A DNA stretch of 64,000 bases from NCBI GenBank assembly GCA_003116995.1, contig BDSL01000008.1, positions 496,001-560,000 of the forward strand. The letters run 5' to 3'. A program made the position numbers and the translations under genes. This document shows positions 12,274 through 24,836 of the stretch, one piece after another (position 1 is the stretch's first letter; each line of letters opens with the position of its first letter). The notes under the pieces are model-generated. The model worked only from the letters and a program-made list of their open reading frames with translations, was not told the DNA's origin and ran no database searches. Source of the stretch: Yamagishiella unicocca (Eukaryota > Chlorophyta > Chlorophyceae > Chlamydomonadales > Volvocaceae).

Positions 12274-13748
12274 GGACCCAAGTGCGGCGGCTCGGGCTGA
12301 TGAAATGTGTTTGCCGCAGAGCAGGAGCGTTGGCGGTGCGTCCGTTTGGCGGTGCGGTGGCTGAGGCTGATTGCGGCTGTCCTCGGGAGGCAGCTGCGCG
12401 GCGCGTGCAGCCATGACGCTCTGTACGCTGCAGCGATGGATTGGTGTGCGAGCACAGGCAGCAGAGCGCTGGGGCGGGGGTGTTTTCGGGTCCGTGAGTG
12501 CTGCAGGGAGCCGACGGCCCGCGAGAATCCGCGCACGGCTACCGCACCACCCAGCGGGCAGGTTGAGGTGCGTCGGGAGCGGCACAGATTTCGTTTGGTT
12601 ACGGGTAGTGAAACGGGTGGACAGTTGGCGCCGGTCCACTGTTAGGAGTTGCGTCGACACACGGTATCAGTTGCATAACTTTACTGACGTCCGCTCCGCG
12701 TCCGGGCAGGACGACCACGTATACCCCTCCCTTGCCTAGTGTTACTGCGGCCGCTGTGCAGCAGCGTTCAAAGGAAGAATGCATCGCCGAACATTGCAAC
12801 GCAAACTAAGGCCCGGGTACGTCTTCGTCCATTGAAGCACGCGTCGTCTCAGCAGTTATAAGGACCATGTCGTTGTTTCCTCGACTACTGGCTCGCCGTA
12901 GCGCTATCGTCACCAGTCCTGGCCTTCTTGGCCGGGGGCTCGTCTAACCTGCACGTGTTTTAGGCAGAGCGGCAGGACCATCAGTCCAAAACGTAGCCTG
13001 GGGCCCTGCGACGCGGCACGTGCAAGCTAGCACGTGGCTGGATTGGGCCAGCGCAACCGCTTTTGCAGCTCCCATCAGCCACACTCATTGAACGGACCGA
13101 AGGTGTACGGGTGGGTCTACACCTGCAGCGCGAGAATGCGCTCTCAAACCCGTATGTGAGGTAGGCAATGGCGCGATGCTTGCTTGGGGGCTTGCTCGCA
13201 GTTTGGCCGTGGATATGACTGAATGCTGTGCAGGAGGTGACGCTCCGACCCCAACGCTGTGGACGTGTGGAGGTGACACTCCGACCCCATGTTCGCCATC
13301 CACCCATTTTTGCGTTGCACCATGCTCAGGCAAAATTCAAAGGGTCACGGAAGAGTGTGTCCTAGACCTTACACCACTCGTCGCTGCGATCAATAGCATT
13401 CCTAAGCTCCTTTTCCATCCCAGCACCTTCGTTCCATTAGCACCCGCAACCACAAACGCGTCGCCAGCACTTCCTCATAATAGCCACAGCCCCACGGCTT
13501 GCCTCGCTGTGCAGTTGTCCTTCGGACCACGTTGCATCGCGCGAGGTCCTCTGGACCGATTCTACACATTTTTCATCCAAATGGCAGTTTGGAACGCTGC
13601 AGTATCCCCTGCGTGTGGGCACCTCCCCTGCCTGCCAACACCCCCAAAGCACCTCATGGACGAACACACACGACAGGGTCGCTCCGCTCCGCGCCTTGCC
13701 GGGACACGCCGGGCGCTCACCGCCTCTGCCGACGCCACGTACCGGGAC
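12274..13748. other. Convergent intergenic region
   Basis: Separates the stop codons of the AP-4 beta (+) and CobW-family (-) genes and should contain both 3' UTRs. A TGTAA signal for the minus-strand gene is visible; none was found for the plus-strand gene. No further gene is supported. Confidence 0.7.
13369..13373 (-). terminator. TGTAA polyadenylation signal of the CobW-family gene
   Basis: TGTAA on the minus strand about 380 bases after the stop codon, the usual signal in chlorophycean algae. Confidence 0.55.
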
Positions 13749-16700
13749 TCACTTGGCCATGCACGACTGCAGACCCACCAGCAGCTCCTCCCGCTTGAGG
13801 TTCTTCCCAATGAACACCACCTTGCTCACGCGCTTCTCGCCGTCCTTCCACGGCCGCCCCACGCCGTCAGCGCTCGACGAGAACTGCAGCAGCATGTGCA
13901 CGCCCTGGAACACGTGCCTGCCGGGATCCAGGGAGGGGAGGCGCCGCAACCTTGTTAACCACAGATCTCGCGCTCTCAGCATCATGTTTGAGGGGGACCG
14001 GAAAAGAATCCTCGGCGCAGGACCACCCAGCAAAAGACACCCCCGACAGCAACCCAGGCCAGCTCCCCTGCCCCTCTGCATATGTTCCCCTCCCGCGAGG
14101 ACCCCCCCTGGCCTCCCGCCTTACTTGTCGTCCGATCCCTTGATCGACAAGATGCCCTTGGAGCGGTACAGGTCGGGGCCGCGCTCCTGCAGCAGCTTCG
14201 ACAGCCACACGTTGAGCTTCTGCATCTCCAGCTCGCCTTCCAGCTCGAACCCGACGGACGTAACTCGGTCGTCGTGCTTGTGGTCGTGGTGGTGGTGCGC
14301 CTTCTTCTTCTCGCCCTTGACGTGCTCCTTTCCATGCCCGTGGTCGTGGTCCTTGTGCTCCTTGTGGTGCTGGTGCTCGTGTTCGTGCTTGTGTTCGTGT
14401 TCATGCTTGCCGTCTTTGCACTGCTCGGTGCACGTATGGTCGTGGTCGTGGCCGTGGTCGTGATCGTGTTCATGGTGGTGGTGGTGGTGGTCCTCCTCGC
14501 CGGTCTCCTGGGGGGGGCCGGGTTGGAGCAGAGGGAGTGGAAAGGAAGGAGCACGCGTCCTAGGATACCAGAAACGCCTGTTGCAGCTCAACCACGATAC
14601 GCGCGGTCCGACTTCTTTCAGCTGCACCTCAGGAGCCGACCATTTGATGTGATGGGGGCCCTCATCTGTCATTCCACATCTGATGCGCAGCCACCGGGAT
14701 TTGACACGCGAGGGCCCCTCCCACAGCTCCCATGTTGCTTCCACGACTTTCCTCTCCATCCCCAGCTACGGAACCCCCCCTCACCAGGAATTCCGGGTCC
14801 ATGGACAGCAGCCGCTCCAGGGAGAAGGCGTTGACCCCCAGCAGCCGGGCCACGTCTACCTCGCTGCGCTGGCACTCGATGATCTCCACCGGCTTGTTGA
14901 TGTGCTGCAGGTCGGGTCAGGTCAGATCAGATCAGGTCACGCGGGAAGGTCACTGCGATGTCCGCGACGGTATGCCATGCCTTTTCATCCGCTTTGCCGA
15001 TGCTAAGCATAAGCGACGTTGACCATATAAAAATGCCTGGGCGAGTTAAACACACCGCGTGACGTACCATACTTGCGCATGGCCTATGGTACATCCGAAA
15101 GCATCCAACTTAGGACCTGCGCCCCCTCCTTGCCACTAGCAAACAACATTGGCCACATGCCCCAGCTAGTCCCGTGCGCCCCCTGCCAATTCGTACAATA
15201 CAGCTCAGGGCCAAGCGCTACATTGGCGGCCCGGGCAGAGCAGGACCACGCCCGAAGGCTTTGCCCTGGCGTGTGCTGCCCAGGCCGCACCTGGATTCGC
15301 TCCCGGACCTCCTCCAGCTCCTCCGCCGACACCAGGTCCGTCTTGTTGAGCAGCACCTTGTCCGCGAAGGCCACCTGCTGCACGGCCTCGTTGACCACTC
15401 CGTCCGGCTTGACCTCGTTGAGGTGCTGCGTGACGTGCTTGGCGTCCACCACCGTCAGCACGGCGTCCAGGACGCAAGCTTCCTGCGTCAGTCGGCGACA
15501 CAGCAGCGGTGGTGTCCGGAAGCGATCAGCAGAAACAGCAGGACGACTGAAGGAAGACTGAACAGTCTGTGAGGTAATGCCCCGCGTGTAGGAGGTGGTG
15601 CTGCGCTTGAAGGAGGCCGGCACGCCCCCAACATGCCAACGCGAATCGTGCCGACAGCAGTCCAGGACACGATGGGTGCGGCCCCTGCACTCCCTGCGCG
15701 TGGAGAGAGTGTGTTGCGCTGGTGCGCGCGACCCGCGTGCGTCATGACAGCCGCCCTCGCGGAACCCGAGTCAGAACGGGTGAGCGGAATTGGAGGTAAC
15801 ACCACGCATCGGCGGGGAGCGGAAAACGCGCTGCCAGCAGCGATAGTACCGGCCTTACCTTGATGTTATCGTCCACAAAGAACGTCTGAATCACGGGCGC
15901 TGGGTTGGCCAGACCAGTCGTCTCGCTGCGAGGGACAGCAGCAAGAGGGCCACGGTGGCGTGCGGAGGTTGGGTGAAGGACCTATACCGGGCCCTATACC
16001 GGACTTCGAGTTGCAGGCGCCAACCTGCACGTGACGACAAACACGCGATCGTACATGCCATCCGCACCACGAAGCAAGGCGACTGCCGGAAGTCACGAGT
16101 GGGCCGGCGTTACCGGTGAGACGGTTTCGCCTTTTTGCTCACGCGGGCTGTGGGAACTCAAATCAACGGTAACACACAGAGAAAACCATCGTGGCGCGTG
16201 AATGTTGTCACACGTGTAATGCGACCAGGTGGCAGCAGCAGCAGCAGCACCCTTGCCAACATCTCCCGAAATTTTCCCGTTTCGTTTTTCGCTTACATCA
16301 TGATCGCATCGAACGTTCCGGTCCGCTTGATGAGCTTATTGAGGATGCGGATGAGGTCGCCGCGCACCGTGCAGCACACGCAGCCGTTGTTCATCTGGAG
16401 TCGGTGTGGGCAGGGAGGTGACGTCAAGGGCGGAAGAGGAGGCTCGACGATGTATGGACTGTGATCGGGGTCGTACAGACCAGAATGACGATACTGCGAA
16501 AGCGCACGGTGCCTGCAGCCGCCGCATGAGGATCTATCTCGGCATGATCTACCTCCACAGACGCACAACTCGACACTGGAAGACAGACGCCAAGATTCAC
16601 AAGCACTGCGCTTTCTGCCGCAACACGTGAAGGCGGCCGCCATCAAAGCAGTTGGCTAGCACGCTTCAGTGCCGTTTGGGTCCCGTTGCGCCGTGCGCCG

Positions 16701-17392
16701 GCGTAAGGAAGCTATGTCGAGACGTGTTCCCTCGCCTAAGTCGATTGCTCACCTCGAAGATCTCCTCCTTGCTCTCCATGACCAGCGCGTCATCGATGCC
16801 GACCTGTGGTGGAGGAAGGCCGAGGTGGAATGAGGGGCCTCGCGTCAAGGGGTTGCTTTACCCGCGGCCAGAGAAGTGCTGGCGTGAAATCCCCGGCGAC
16901 GGGCAGGAACCACAGAGATCGACGAAAGTGCGACCTGCGTCGATGCAAAAAGCCTCCCTTTCGGCTTGCAGGCTGAATCGTTTTGGGGTTTTGCTCTCCC
17001 CAGCCGTACCTCCGTAACGCCACCCCAGGCGAATCCGCACACTGCTTGCGACCAAGTCCTCGAGTTTTCTCACCCATTTGCACAGCGTCAGTCCCTCGAG
17101 TACAATGAATGGTGCCCATGTGCAGCACGCTATCCCGAGAGCTCACGGGTGATAAAATCACGCTTACCTCCCCAAACTCATTCTCGATAACGGCAATTTT
17201 CTTGCCATGATTGGCACTTAAGATGTGGTTTACGAGGGTAGTCTTTCCGGCACCTACGCTATGCAGCACGTGTTAGGAAATGGCTCCATGCCATGCCGAT
17301 CTACAGCGTGAGAGTTCATCCCAAAGGGATAACACACCAAGGAAGCCGGTAACGACCGTAATGGGTATCTTGTTCTTGGCCTCTGCAGGCAT
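13749..17392 (-). CDS. CobW/COG0523-family G3E GTPase, putative metallochaperone
   Basis: GTP-dependent metal (probably zinc) insertase/chaperone family. Nine exons join in phase: 17338-17392, 17168-17253, 16753-16803, 16297-16394, 15859-15925, 15291-15482, 14785-14904, 14125-14507, 13749-13917 (406 aa). The N-terminus [18 protein letters not shown] leads straight into the P-loop GAGKTT (residues 19-24). The metal-site motif GCVCC is at 68-72, [12 protein letters not shown] follows, and the guanine-specificity motif NKTD is at 165-168. Residues about 229-297 form a dense His/Asp/Glu/Lys stretch encoded in one exon, and the C-terminal CobW_C domain includes [18 protein letters not shown]. The CPELVPPI docking motif of ZNG1 proteins is absent at the N-terminus. 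No transit peptide is evident, so a cytosolic location is likely. Confidence 0.93.
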
Positions 17393-18460
17393 GTTGCTGG
17401 CCTTTTACAGGTAGTGTCAGGAAATGAAGTAGGCCGAAGTAAGTCCTGCGCCCGAATAGCAGCCGGACACTATGTGTAAGCAACTAATGACAGTGATAGT
17501 GTAATATAAAGCCGTGTGCCCGCTCAAATACTTTTAGAGTCAATTCTTGGAGTTAGGGAAGATGAGCGCGATCGACTAAACCCGTGGACACGAAACTTCC
17601 GGTGAAGTTCCGGGTAAGTAAATAATGTATCGCAGTTAAAACTGGATATGGCTTTCATAGGGTCTGAGGCAGGAGGCACGGTAGTGTTGCACGACACCAG
17701 AACACCCCATGCTGTAGGAGCGTAGGTACCGTAAGCGAAGCTGGGGCGCGCGGTGCCGGAGTGGAAGTGTGTGCGAGTACATGCACGGGCTGCTAGAGCT
17801 GATGCGACGGCGTGCTTGCGCTCGCGGTTGGTTCACCCGTGCAACCCGTGCCCGGCACGCCGGCATGGTCCGGCACAGTGGTGGAACCCTGTCCCTGAAG
17901 CAATCCGTAAACCCAACGATGCGTCGGTCATTCGAGTACTGCGGCCATCGTTGAAATAGATTCGATATGCAGGCGAGGATACAGTTGGCGCTACACCTCT
18001 ACGTCAGCTCGTGTGTACCCTGCATTACATTGCTGCCACGTACGTCCCACGCTACTACATACCAGGCTAGGCTAACCTCACCATGCAGGCCTGGCAGAGC
18101 TAAGCCACGCCCATCTATAATTGGAGTCACATATTCAGTCTCCCCCATGTCCATTCCATCCAGACTTTGCCAACAAAAAGCCGTCCAACGCCTCCGGAGC
18201 TATGCTATTTGTGCATTAGGACACCGGTATGGCTAAACATAGCCTGTACGAATCCTTTTGTGGGGGGCATACTCTTCCGGCAACTTGAACATTTGGTTTC
18301 GGCGCTGGTTCTGTCGTCCGCAAGAATTGGCACTCACAACCAACAAACCAAAAGTGTTAACGATAGTGAACCACTTGCTGGACCCCCAAGTGAATGAATT
18401 GACTATGCTCACCGATTTGTAGTGGACTTTCTGCGGGAATAGCGGCGCAGCAGCGACACC
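17393..18460. other. Divergent intergenic region, CobW-family / epimerase-like genes
   Basis: About 1.07 kb between two divergent start codons. It must contain both promoters and 5' UTRs. No further gene, RNA or repeat is recognisable. Confidence 0.65.
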
Positions 18461-21400
18461 ATGGCCAGCGGAATTATGCGCGGCAGCTTGGAGTGCAGTA
18501 GCAGCGGACGTGGAGTTGTTAACGTGCATGCCTCTCTCAGGCCGCCGCATTCGCGCGCAGTGGGCATCCCGCACGCTCCCGCGCCAGGCACGACGACCTA
18601 TGCACTTAGCTGCGCAATGCCGAAAAGTTGCAATTGGCCAACACGTGCCTATGTCTTATGCAATGCAGCAGCCCGCTTGGTCTCGGCTCCGCAAAGGCCA
18701 GGTTTGGACCAGTCGCCCCAGCCGCCTCTTCGGCGAAAAGCTGGCTTTCGCTTGCGGCAGCCGCTGCAGGTCGCACAGCAGGTTAACGAAGCAAGTGGCA
18801 CGACAGAGGAGCCCTCGGTGTGAGTCTCGCTCCGTGATACACCGCGCACATGCAGTCTTGCGAAACATTTGCCGAGGCCGTCGCCGCTCAACTGCCTGTG
18901 CAGGGACTTAGACGCCCTAAATGAAAAGTGGGCGATTCCCGGCGCGGTCGAGTTTGGCACCGGGCAGGGTGACCTGCCCACAGTGCTCCTGACACACCCC
19001 CAGACCGGCATGCAGCTCGTGGTGTACTTGTACGGCGCCACGATCGCACAGTGGCTGAAAAGCGATGGCACAGCCACATTCTACGATGGACCCGATGTGC
19101 TGTATCAGGCCGGCCTGCCCCTCAGGTGGGGGCGCTGGCGGAAGCGGCGGGCACAGCGGAAGCAGGGTTGGGGCGGAAGCGGAGGGCACAGCGGAAGCAG
19201 GACTGGGTCGGGAGGAACCGGCTTGCGTAAGACCGGGTGCATGGCCGTGTGTAGATAGAAAGGCTCGGTGCGTAGGGACACTCCGATGGCAAAGTTACGT
19301 CCCACACGTGTTGGGCGGGAGGGCGGCCGCTGGGCCCGACGGGACACGCGGCTGCAGCTTCCGTCAGTGGATGGCTCTCCAAACCTCTCGCCAGCCGACC
19401 CCGACCGGGGTTGGCCCCACATTTCCACCCTTGTGGGTCTCTCCCCCGCTGCCACTGCCACCCATAGCCCCTCACCGCGCCGCCCACCTCCACCCGCGCT
19501 GTCCTCCGCCCACCGCCCGTCACCTCGGGCGCAACAGGACCGGCGTCTCGCTTCACTTCCCGCAGCACCGGGAGGGGCTGCTGCCGGAGCACGGGTTCGC
19601 GGACAGCATGATGTGGGAGGTGGTCGGCGCGGTGAGTGCGCGGAAGGGCCGAAGGGGAGGTGGTCGGGGCGGTGAGTGCGTGCGCGGGAGGGGAGGTGGC
19701 ACGTCCTACAGCGCTGCGTGCGCCGCTGGTGGTGTAGGTGGGGGCGTGGGGTGATGTTGTCGTACACACATGTACGACGGCGTGACGGCGTCAGCACATG
19801 GCAGTGATGCGCGCAGTACGGTACTGGGTTCCCCCACGTGGGTGGCGGCACCACCCACGGGTGCACAGCTGTTTGCGCGGGGCGGTCGCTCGACGCCTGG
19901 GACGCATCTGGCTATGGGTTTCGGAGCTGCCACCTAGCTTCGCCGTTCGCCTCGAGAGGCCTGGGAAAGTGCTGAGGCCTGGGAAAGTGCTGAGACGGGG
20001 ATGCCGACGTTTGACTTTCAACACCCGGCAACATTTGCACTTGTTCCACCGGGTATGAAACATCCCGTTGTTCCAAGTGACGCCATTCCAACTGGTTGGC
20101 GCAACTCTGCGGCTGATGCCAAGGAGCGCACCAGCGCGGCACTCCGGGGACACGCGTGCGGTGGCTGCAACGTTGCCTCTGCCCCGCGACGGGATGCCGC
20201 CGCCGCCGCCGCCGCCGCCGCAGGGTTTCGACTGCCCCGAGATGATCTCCCAGCTGGGAGGATACTGGGAGGCGCTGCAGGCTGACGGCTTGGTGACGCA
20301 GGAGATGCTGGACGCGGCAATGGAGGGCGGTGAAGGCAGTGAAGCCTGTGAGATCTAGCTCCGGAACTCCTTCGCCCCCGGCGCTCACGGCCCATTTTTG
20401 CCCTCCCCCGCAACACACATGTCCGCCCCTGCGAAAGCTACAGTGATTGAAGACGCACCTTTGATTGATGTTAGGTCGCTGGACGACTGCACCAGGCGTC
20501 AACCACCTTCGGCCTCGCCACCTGTTGCGTTGCGAAGTACATGCCTGCGTAGCGTAGCTCTTGTCGGCTGTATTGGCTTAAACAGGCGTCGGGGGGGTCA
20601 GGGGGCCTGGCATGCTTGACCACACCTGCAGCTCCTTGCAAGGACATGACGCTGCCTGCGCCCCGTGCATTGTAGCCGGCAGTACCTCGGTCGTGGCCGT
20701 GGCGTCTCCGCCGCTGCTCGGCTTCCGAAGCATCACCCCCGGCGCGCCGCTGCTCTGTTGCTGAACGCTCCCGCGTTGTCTGTCAGTCACTGAGCTCTCC
20801 CGCACTGCCTGTCGCGGAACTCGCCGGCAGATGAGGCTGTTCGCGCTGCCCTAGCTGACGAGCCGCCGCCCGACAACATGGTGGACTCCGATATGGCCCC
20901 CTGCGTGACCCTGCGACTTCGGGACACGTCGGAAACCCGCAAAATATGGCCGCACAAATTCGAGCTGTTGTACAAGGTGAGTTCACATTATCCATATGCA
21001 CATGCACATGCCAATGAAGAAGACATTTAAGCGTTGCAGCACTGGGACTGATACTTGGCAGCGCACAAACGCACTACATGCGTTGTTGGCATGGTTGTCC
21101 CCGTCTATCCGGGGGCAAGGCGATAGGCCGCACTGGCCATGATACGCCCAGCCCCCGCGGCTCCTTAGAAACGCGCCCATACGGATTCGAACCCCTGCAG
21201 ATTACGCTCATGGCTCAGGACCTTACGGACCAGGACGTAAAGGAGATCCGCATGAGCCAGGGCCTGGACGCGGAGGAGTCGTCGGATGAGGACGGTGAGG
21301 GCGGCGAGGATGAGGAGGGCGAGGAGCCGCTGGTGGTGCGGCAGCGGGCGTCCGAGTTCGACGAGGGGCAGGGCGAGGATGAGGAGGCGGCTACCGGCGA

Positions 21401-24323
21401 GACGGCACCGGCAGACGCTGATGACGACGCGGTAGGATAAGGGCAAGGGCTCGTGTTAGGGTCTGTCTGTCCTCACCAGTCGCCAACGTGCCGTGCCAAG
21501 CATCGTGGGGAGCGCCCACGATGGAGTCCACGGGTTGTGGCCCCCACTCGTTGCGCCTCCGCTCCGTCTCCTTGCCGCGCCTCCCCTCTGGACCACGGCC
21601 TTCACCGCCCTTGGTTTGCCGGCCGTGGATTCGCGGAGTCGCTTACAAAACCCTCACTCGTTGCGGCCTCGTCGTTCTCCCGCCCACACCAGGCCGACGC
21701 CGAGGGGTCGTCCCGCAAGCGCCGCGGGCGGCCTCGCAAACAGGACGAGCGGGCGGACGGCGACGCCGACGCCGCCGCGGGGTACGACGACGCAGCCGAC
21801 GATGACGTCGACGACATGGGGGAGGAGGAGTCCGGCACGGTGGCTGAGGAGCCATACACGCCGGCCGTGCAAATCAAGCAGGAGTTTTGGGTCCGGAACC
21901 TAGGTGAGGTTTGGGTCCGCAAAAGCAAAAGCAAGCTCTCCTCCCCGTCAGCTATTCCGGAACACCGGCCCCCTCCCTTGCCCATGGGTTTCCTCTCGCC
22001 CCGCCCTTGGCCCCGCCCCCCTGTCCACGGGTTTCTTCTCAACCACCCCCCCAGTTCCGGATCTTCTCGCCACCTCCCCTCCCTCCGGGTCTTCACGCCC
22101 CCCCCCCTCCTTCGGTTTGTCGGCCGTGGATTTGCGGATTCTCTGATGAACCCCCCTCCTTCGCACCCCCCCTCCCGCATCTGCCTACCCGGCGCTGCAG
22201 ACGAGGCCACTGCGCAGCCCATGCGCTTCAACCTTGCGTCGCTCGCGCGCTTCGTCACATTGCAGCAGCCCGAGTGCGGGGACTGGGTTAAGGTGCTGGG
22301 ACTGGGCGGCAGCCAGGTGCGAACGGGGGCTGGGGCCGGGGGGGCTGGGGCCAGGGGGGCTGGGGCCGGGGGGGCGTCCGGATGGGAGCATTCCATACAC
22401 GCAGCGGGCGCGTGTCGTGCGCCCGGCCAGGTCATCCGCAGAAAGGGGGGGGCTGGTTTGCGTCCGTCGTGGGACTGGTGTGCGGCAGGGGCCCCGGCCG
22501 CATCGCCAACGTGCCGACAAGCCTCTGGTAACCCAACCCCCTCGACGCATGCGAGGGAGCGGTGTCCCAAATGTCGTACAAGTTGTCGTACAAAGGGCCC
22601 GGTGGGCCAGGGGGAAGTAACGGGCTGCGGTCCGGGAGGCACCCGTTCGGCATGGCGGCGACCCGCGCAACTGCGTCAACGGGCGCGAAAGTGGGGTGGC
22701 GGACGAGCTGGCTGCGCGGGGGGTGTGGCGCAACCCCTCTGCCGTGCCATGCTCCCCCCCCCGCAGACCTTTTACTACACGGACGAGCCTCGCTATCCCG
22801 CCATGGATCTCAACGGAGAGGACTTTTTGCACTTCAGGGGTGGGTGGGTTTTGGTTGTGCCTTGGGGGTTTGAGGAAACACCGTCGTCGTGGGGGTGGGG
22901 GTGGGGTTGCGAGGAGGACCCGTGGGCCAGTGGTTGGGGGTGGGGGTGGGGGGGTCCGCGAGCAGGGTCTCTGCGCCTCCCTCCGCGTGCCCGCGTGCCT
23001 CGTGCGGCTGGCGGGGGACTCTTTAAGAGGTGGAATCAGGCACTGGGGAGTGAGTGCGCGTCATAGTGGCCTCATCGCATTACATGACAGCGGTGGCAGC
23101 GCGGCCCGGGCGACCGACACCTGGTCGCCGGACGGCCCACAGGTCGCAACACCCCACCCCAGAATCCTAAACCCAAAGTTAGCCCCAACCTATAACCCTA
23201 AAACCCTAAGTTACCCCCCAAACCCACGGTCCCCCACGGCTCACAGGCCAGCCCGTCGACGTTACGTACATCGGCGCCGCTGAGGCCACCGTGTACCTGT
23301 GCCCAGGCAACCGCACACACTTTGAGTTCATCCAGAGGCGCGGCTTCCGGGACATGTTCGTACAGCAGCCCGGACTGGAGCAGGCGCCGGAGACCGACCG
23401 GGTCGCGGCCGTGGGCACCGGCTACATCGCGTCCAGCAAAAAGTGGGTGACCCAGGGGTCGTTTCGTGGCCGTTGCTGTGTGGGGGAGTGGGACAGCTGT
23501 TCCACTAGCTGTTGTGATGCGGAGATGTGCGTGTTGCGGCTGCGATGGCGTGCCGCGGCTCTTGCTTTTCTGTTGCCCACGCCAATGAACCAAGTATGCC
23601 CTCCACTCCACCCCACCGCTTCACGACTGCCGCACGCCGAATTCCCGCTCCACCTCCCCCCGATGCAATGCCCATTTCCTACGTCGTGTAACCGGGTCTT
23701 CTCGCCACCCCTCCGATGGAATCCCCCCCGAATACTCCTCCCCCCGCAAGAATGCGCCAGCATGCGCTCGCAACCAGGTGTCCGAAGGCAATGCGCCAGA
23801 TATTATACCAATGTCGTTTAACCGGGTCTTCATGCCCCTCCCCCCCGATGCGCAGGCTGGCACCCGGGTGCGAGTGGTATGCCGAGTCCATCATCCGCTT
23901 CCACGAGCGCTACTGGCGGGCGCCAATCTTCGGCGATGACTCCATGCCGCCTCTGCCACCGATACCCCAGGTGCGGCCGGGGACCAGGCTTCCCTCTGTC
24001 GCAGTTTGTTCGCGGGGTCAGAGCAGGGTCGGGTATAAGGCCCCTGCAGTGTATCCGCGTTTAGAGCAGGGTCGGGTATAAGGCCCCTGCAGTGTATCCG
24101 CGGTCCGTTCCTTCGCTGCCGGCCTGTAGCTGGCGATTCGTCAGGGGGTCATGTCGACGTTCCGGCTCCAGAAGCTTCCTCCTAAGACTGTTTGGTTGAC
24201 CGGTTGACCGCACCGCAGGAGCTGCTCGTGGAAGGCGATGGAGACGAGGGCGAGGGGGCTGACGCGTACGACGGCTTGCCAGGCGACCCCTCTGGACAGG
24301 GGCCTGACCGGGAGGAGTCCTAA
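18461..24323 (+). CDS. Glucose-6-phosphate 1-epimerase-like (aldose 1-epimerase fold) protein, probable pseudoenzyme
   Basis: Twelve exons join in phase: 18461-18819, 18904-19125, 19538-19631, 20224-20347, 20855-20976, 21201-21431, 21693-21903, 22201-22316, 22767-22839, 23247-23442, 23856-23970, 24219-24323 (655 aa; the family is near 300). The first 120 residues are Arg/Ser/Ala-rich and look like a plastid transit peptide. Mutarotase landmarks follow in order: GVSLHFPQH, LPEHGFADSMMWEVVG (His 212), VTLRLRDTSETRKIWPHKFE, VTYIGAAEATVYL and LAPGCEWYAES. Exons 6-7 insert about 150 mostly acidic residues with an AT-hook-like RKRRGRPRK at 392-400. The second catalytic His (HTYF in the family) aligns with Leu in RFNLASLARF, and the catalytic Glu is not evident. 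Exon 4 and some donor choices are less certain than the core. Confidence 0.75.
22320..22380. repeat. GGGGGCTGGGGCC tandem repeat in an epimerase-like gene intron
   Basis: Several imperfect copies of a G-rich unit of about 16 bp directly after the donor site of exon 8. Confidence 0.7.
23757..23833 (+). repeat. Dispersed intronic motif family B, copy
   Basis: Contains CAGGTGTCCGAAGGCAATG, CGCCAG and CGTTTAACCGGG. Related blocks occur at 56826-56885 and several times in 59160-59710. Confidence 0.5.
24025..24103. repeat. 41-bp tandem duplication in the last epimerase-like gene intron
   Basis: The segment beginning CAGGGTCGGGTATAAGGCCC occurs twice in direct succession, 41 bases apart. Confidence 0.9.
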
Positions 24324-24831
24324 GTGCCAGGCGGCGGTCCATGCAGCCTCCGTGCCAGTCAGGGCTATTTGTCGGTCGTGTGACAATCACCAAGGTTAGC
24401 AGTGGGCGGGCGCCTGGTGGGCCCGATGGGTGCCTGGCCCGGAAGGCAGGTGCAGGCCGCAGCCGCATTGAGCGGCGCTGAGGGGCAGGGCGACCTTCGA
24501 GGAGGGTACCAGTAAGCTCCTCCTGGTACGTGTTGTTGCGGTTACTGGTGACGTGGCACCTGGGTCCGGGGGAAGGGGGGACGGGTGAGCTGGTCCGTGG
24601 GCTGCTGGGGCCGCCTCCTGGGCTGCCTCCCAGTGCGGAGGCAGGTAAGGGGGTTACGCAGTGGTACCGGTGGCAGAGGATTGCTCGCGGGCCCGGCCAG
24701 GATCGCTTGGGAGAGGGGGGTGATTGCCGGGAAGGATCTCGTGGGGGAGGGGGTGATTGCCGGCGAGCTGGTCTGGGTTCCATCCCCAGCTGCAGAGAAA
24801 GGATGGCGGTAGTCGGTAAACGTGTGGAGAC

Positions 24832-24836
24832 TGTAA
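24832..24836 (+). terminator. TGTAA polyadenylation signal of the epimerase-like gene
   Basis: First TGTAA on the plus strand after the stop codon, about 510 bases downstream. Confidence 0.5.

Noticed and set aside
14082..14834. Plus-strand valine-rich frame resembling a membrane protein.
   Set aside because: It is the antisense of the His-rich exon of the CobW-family gene.
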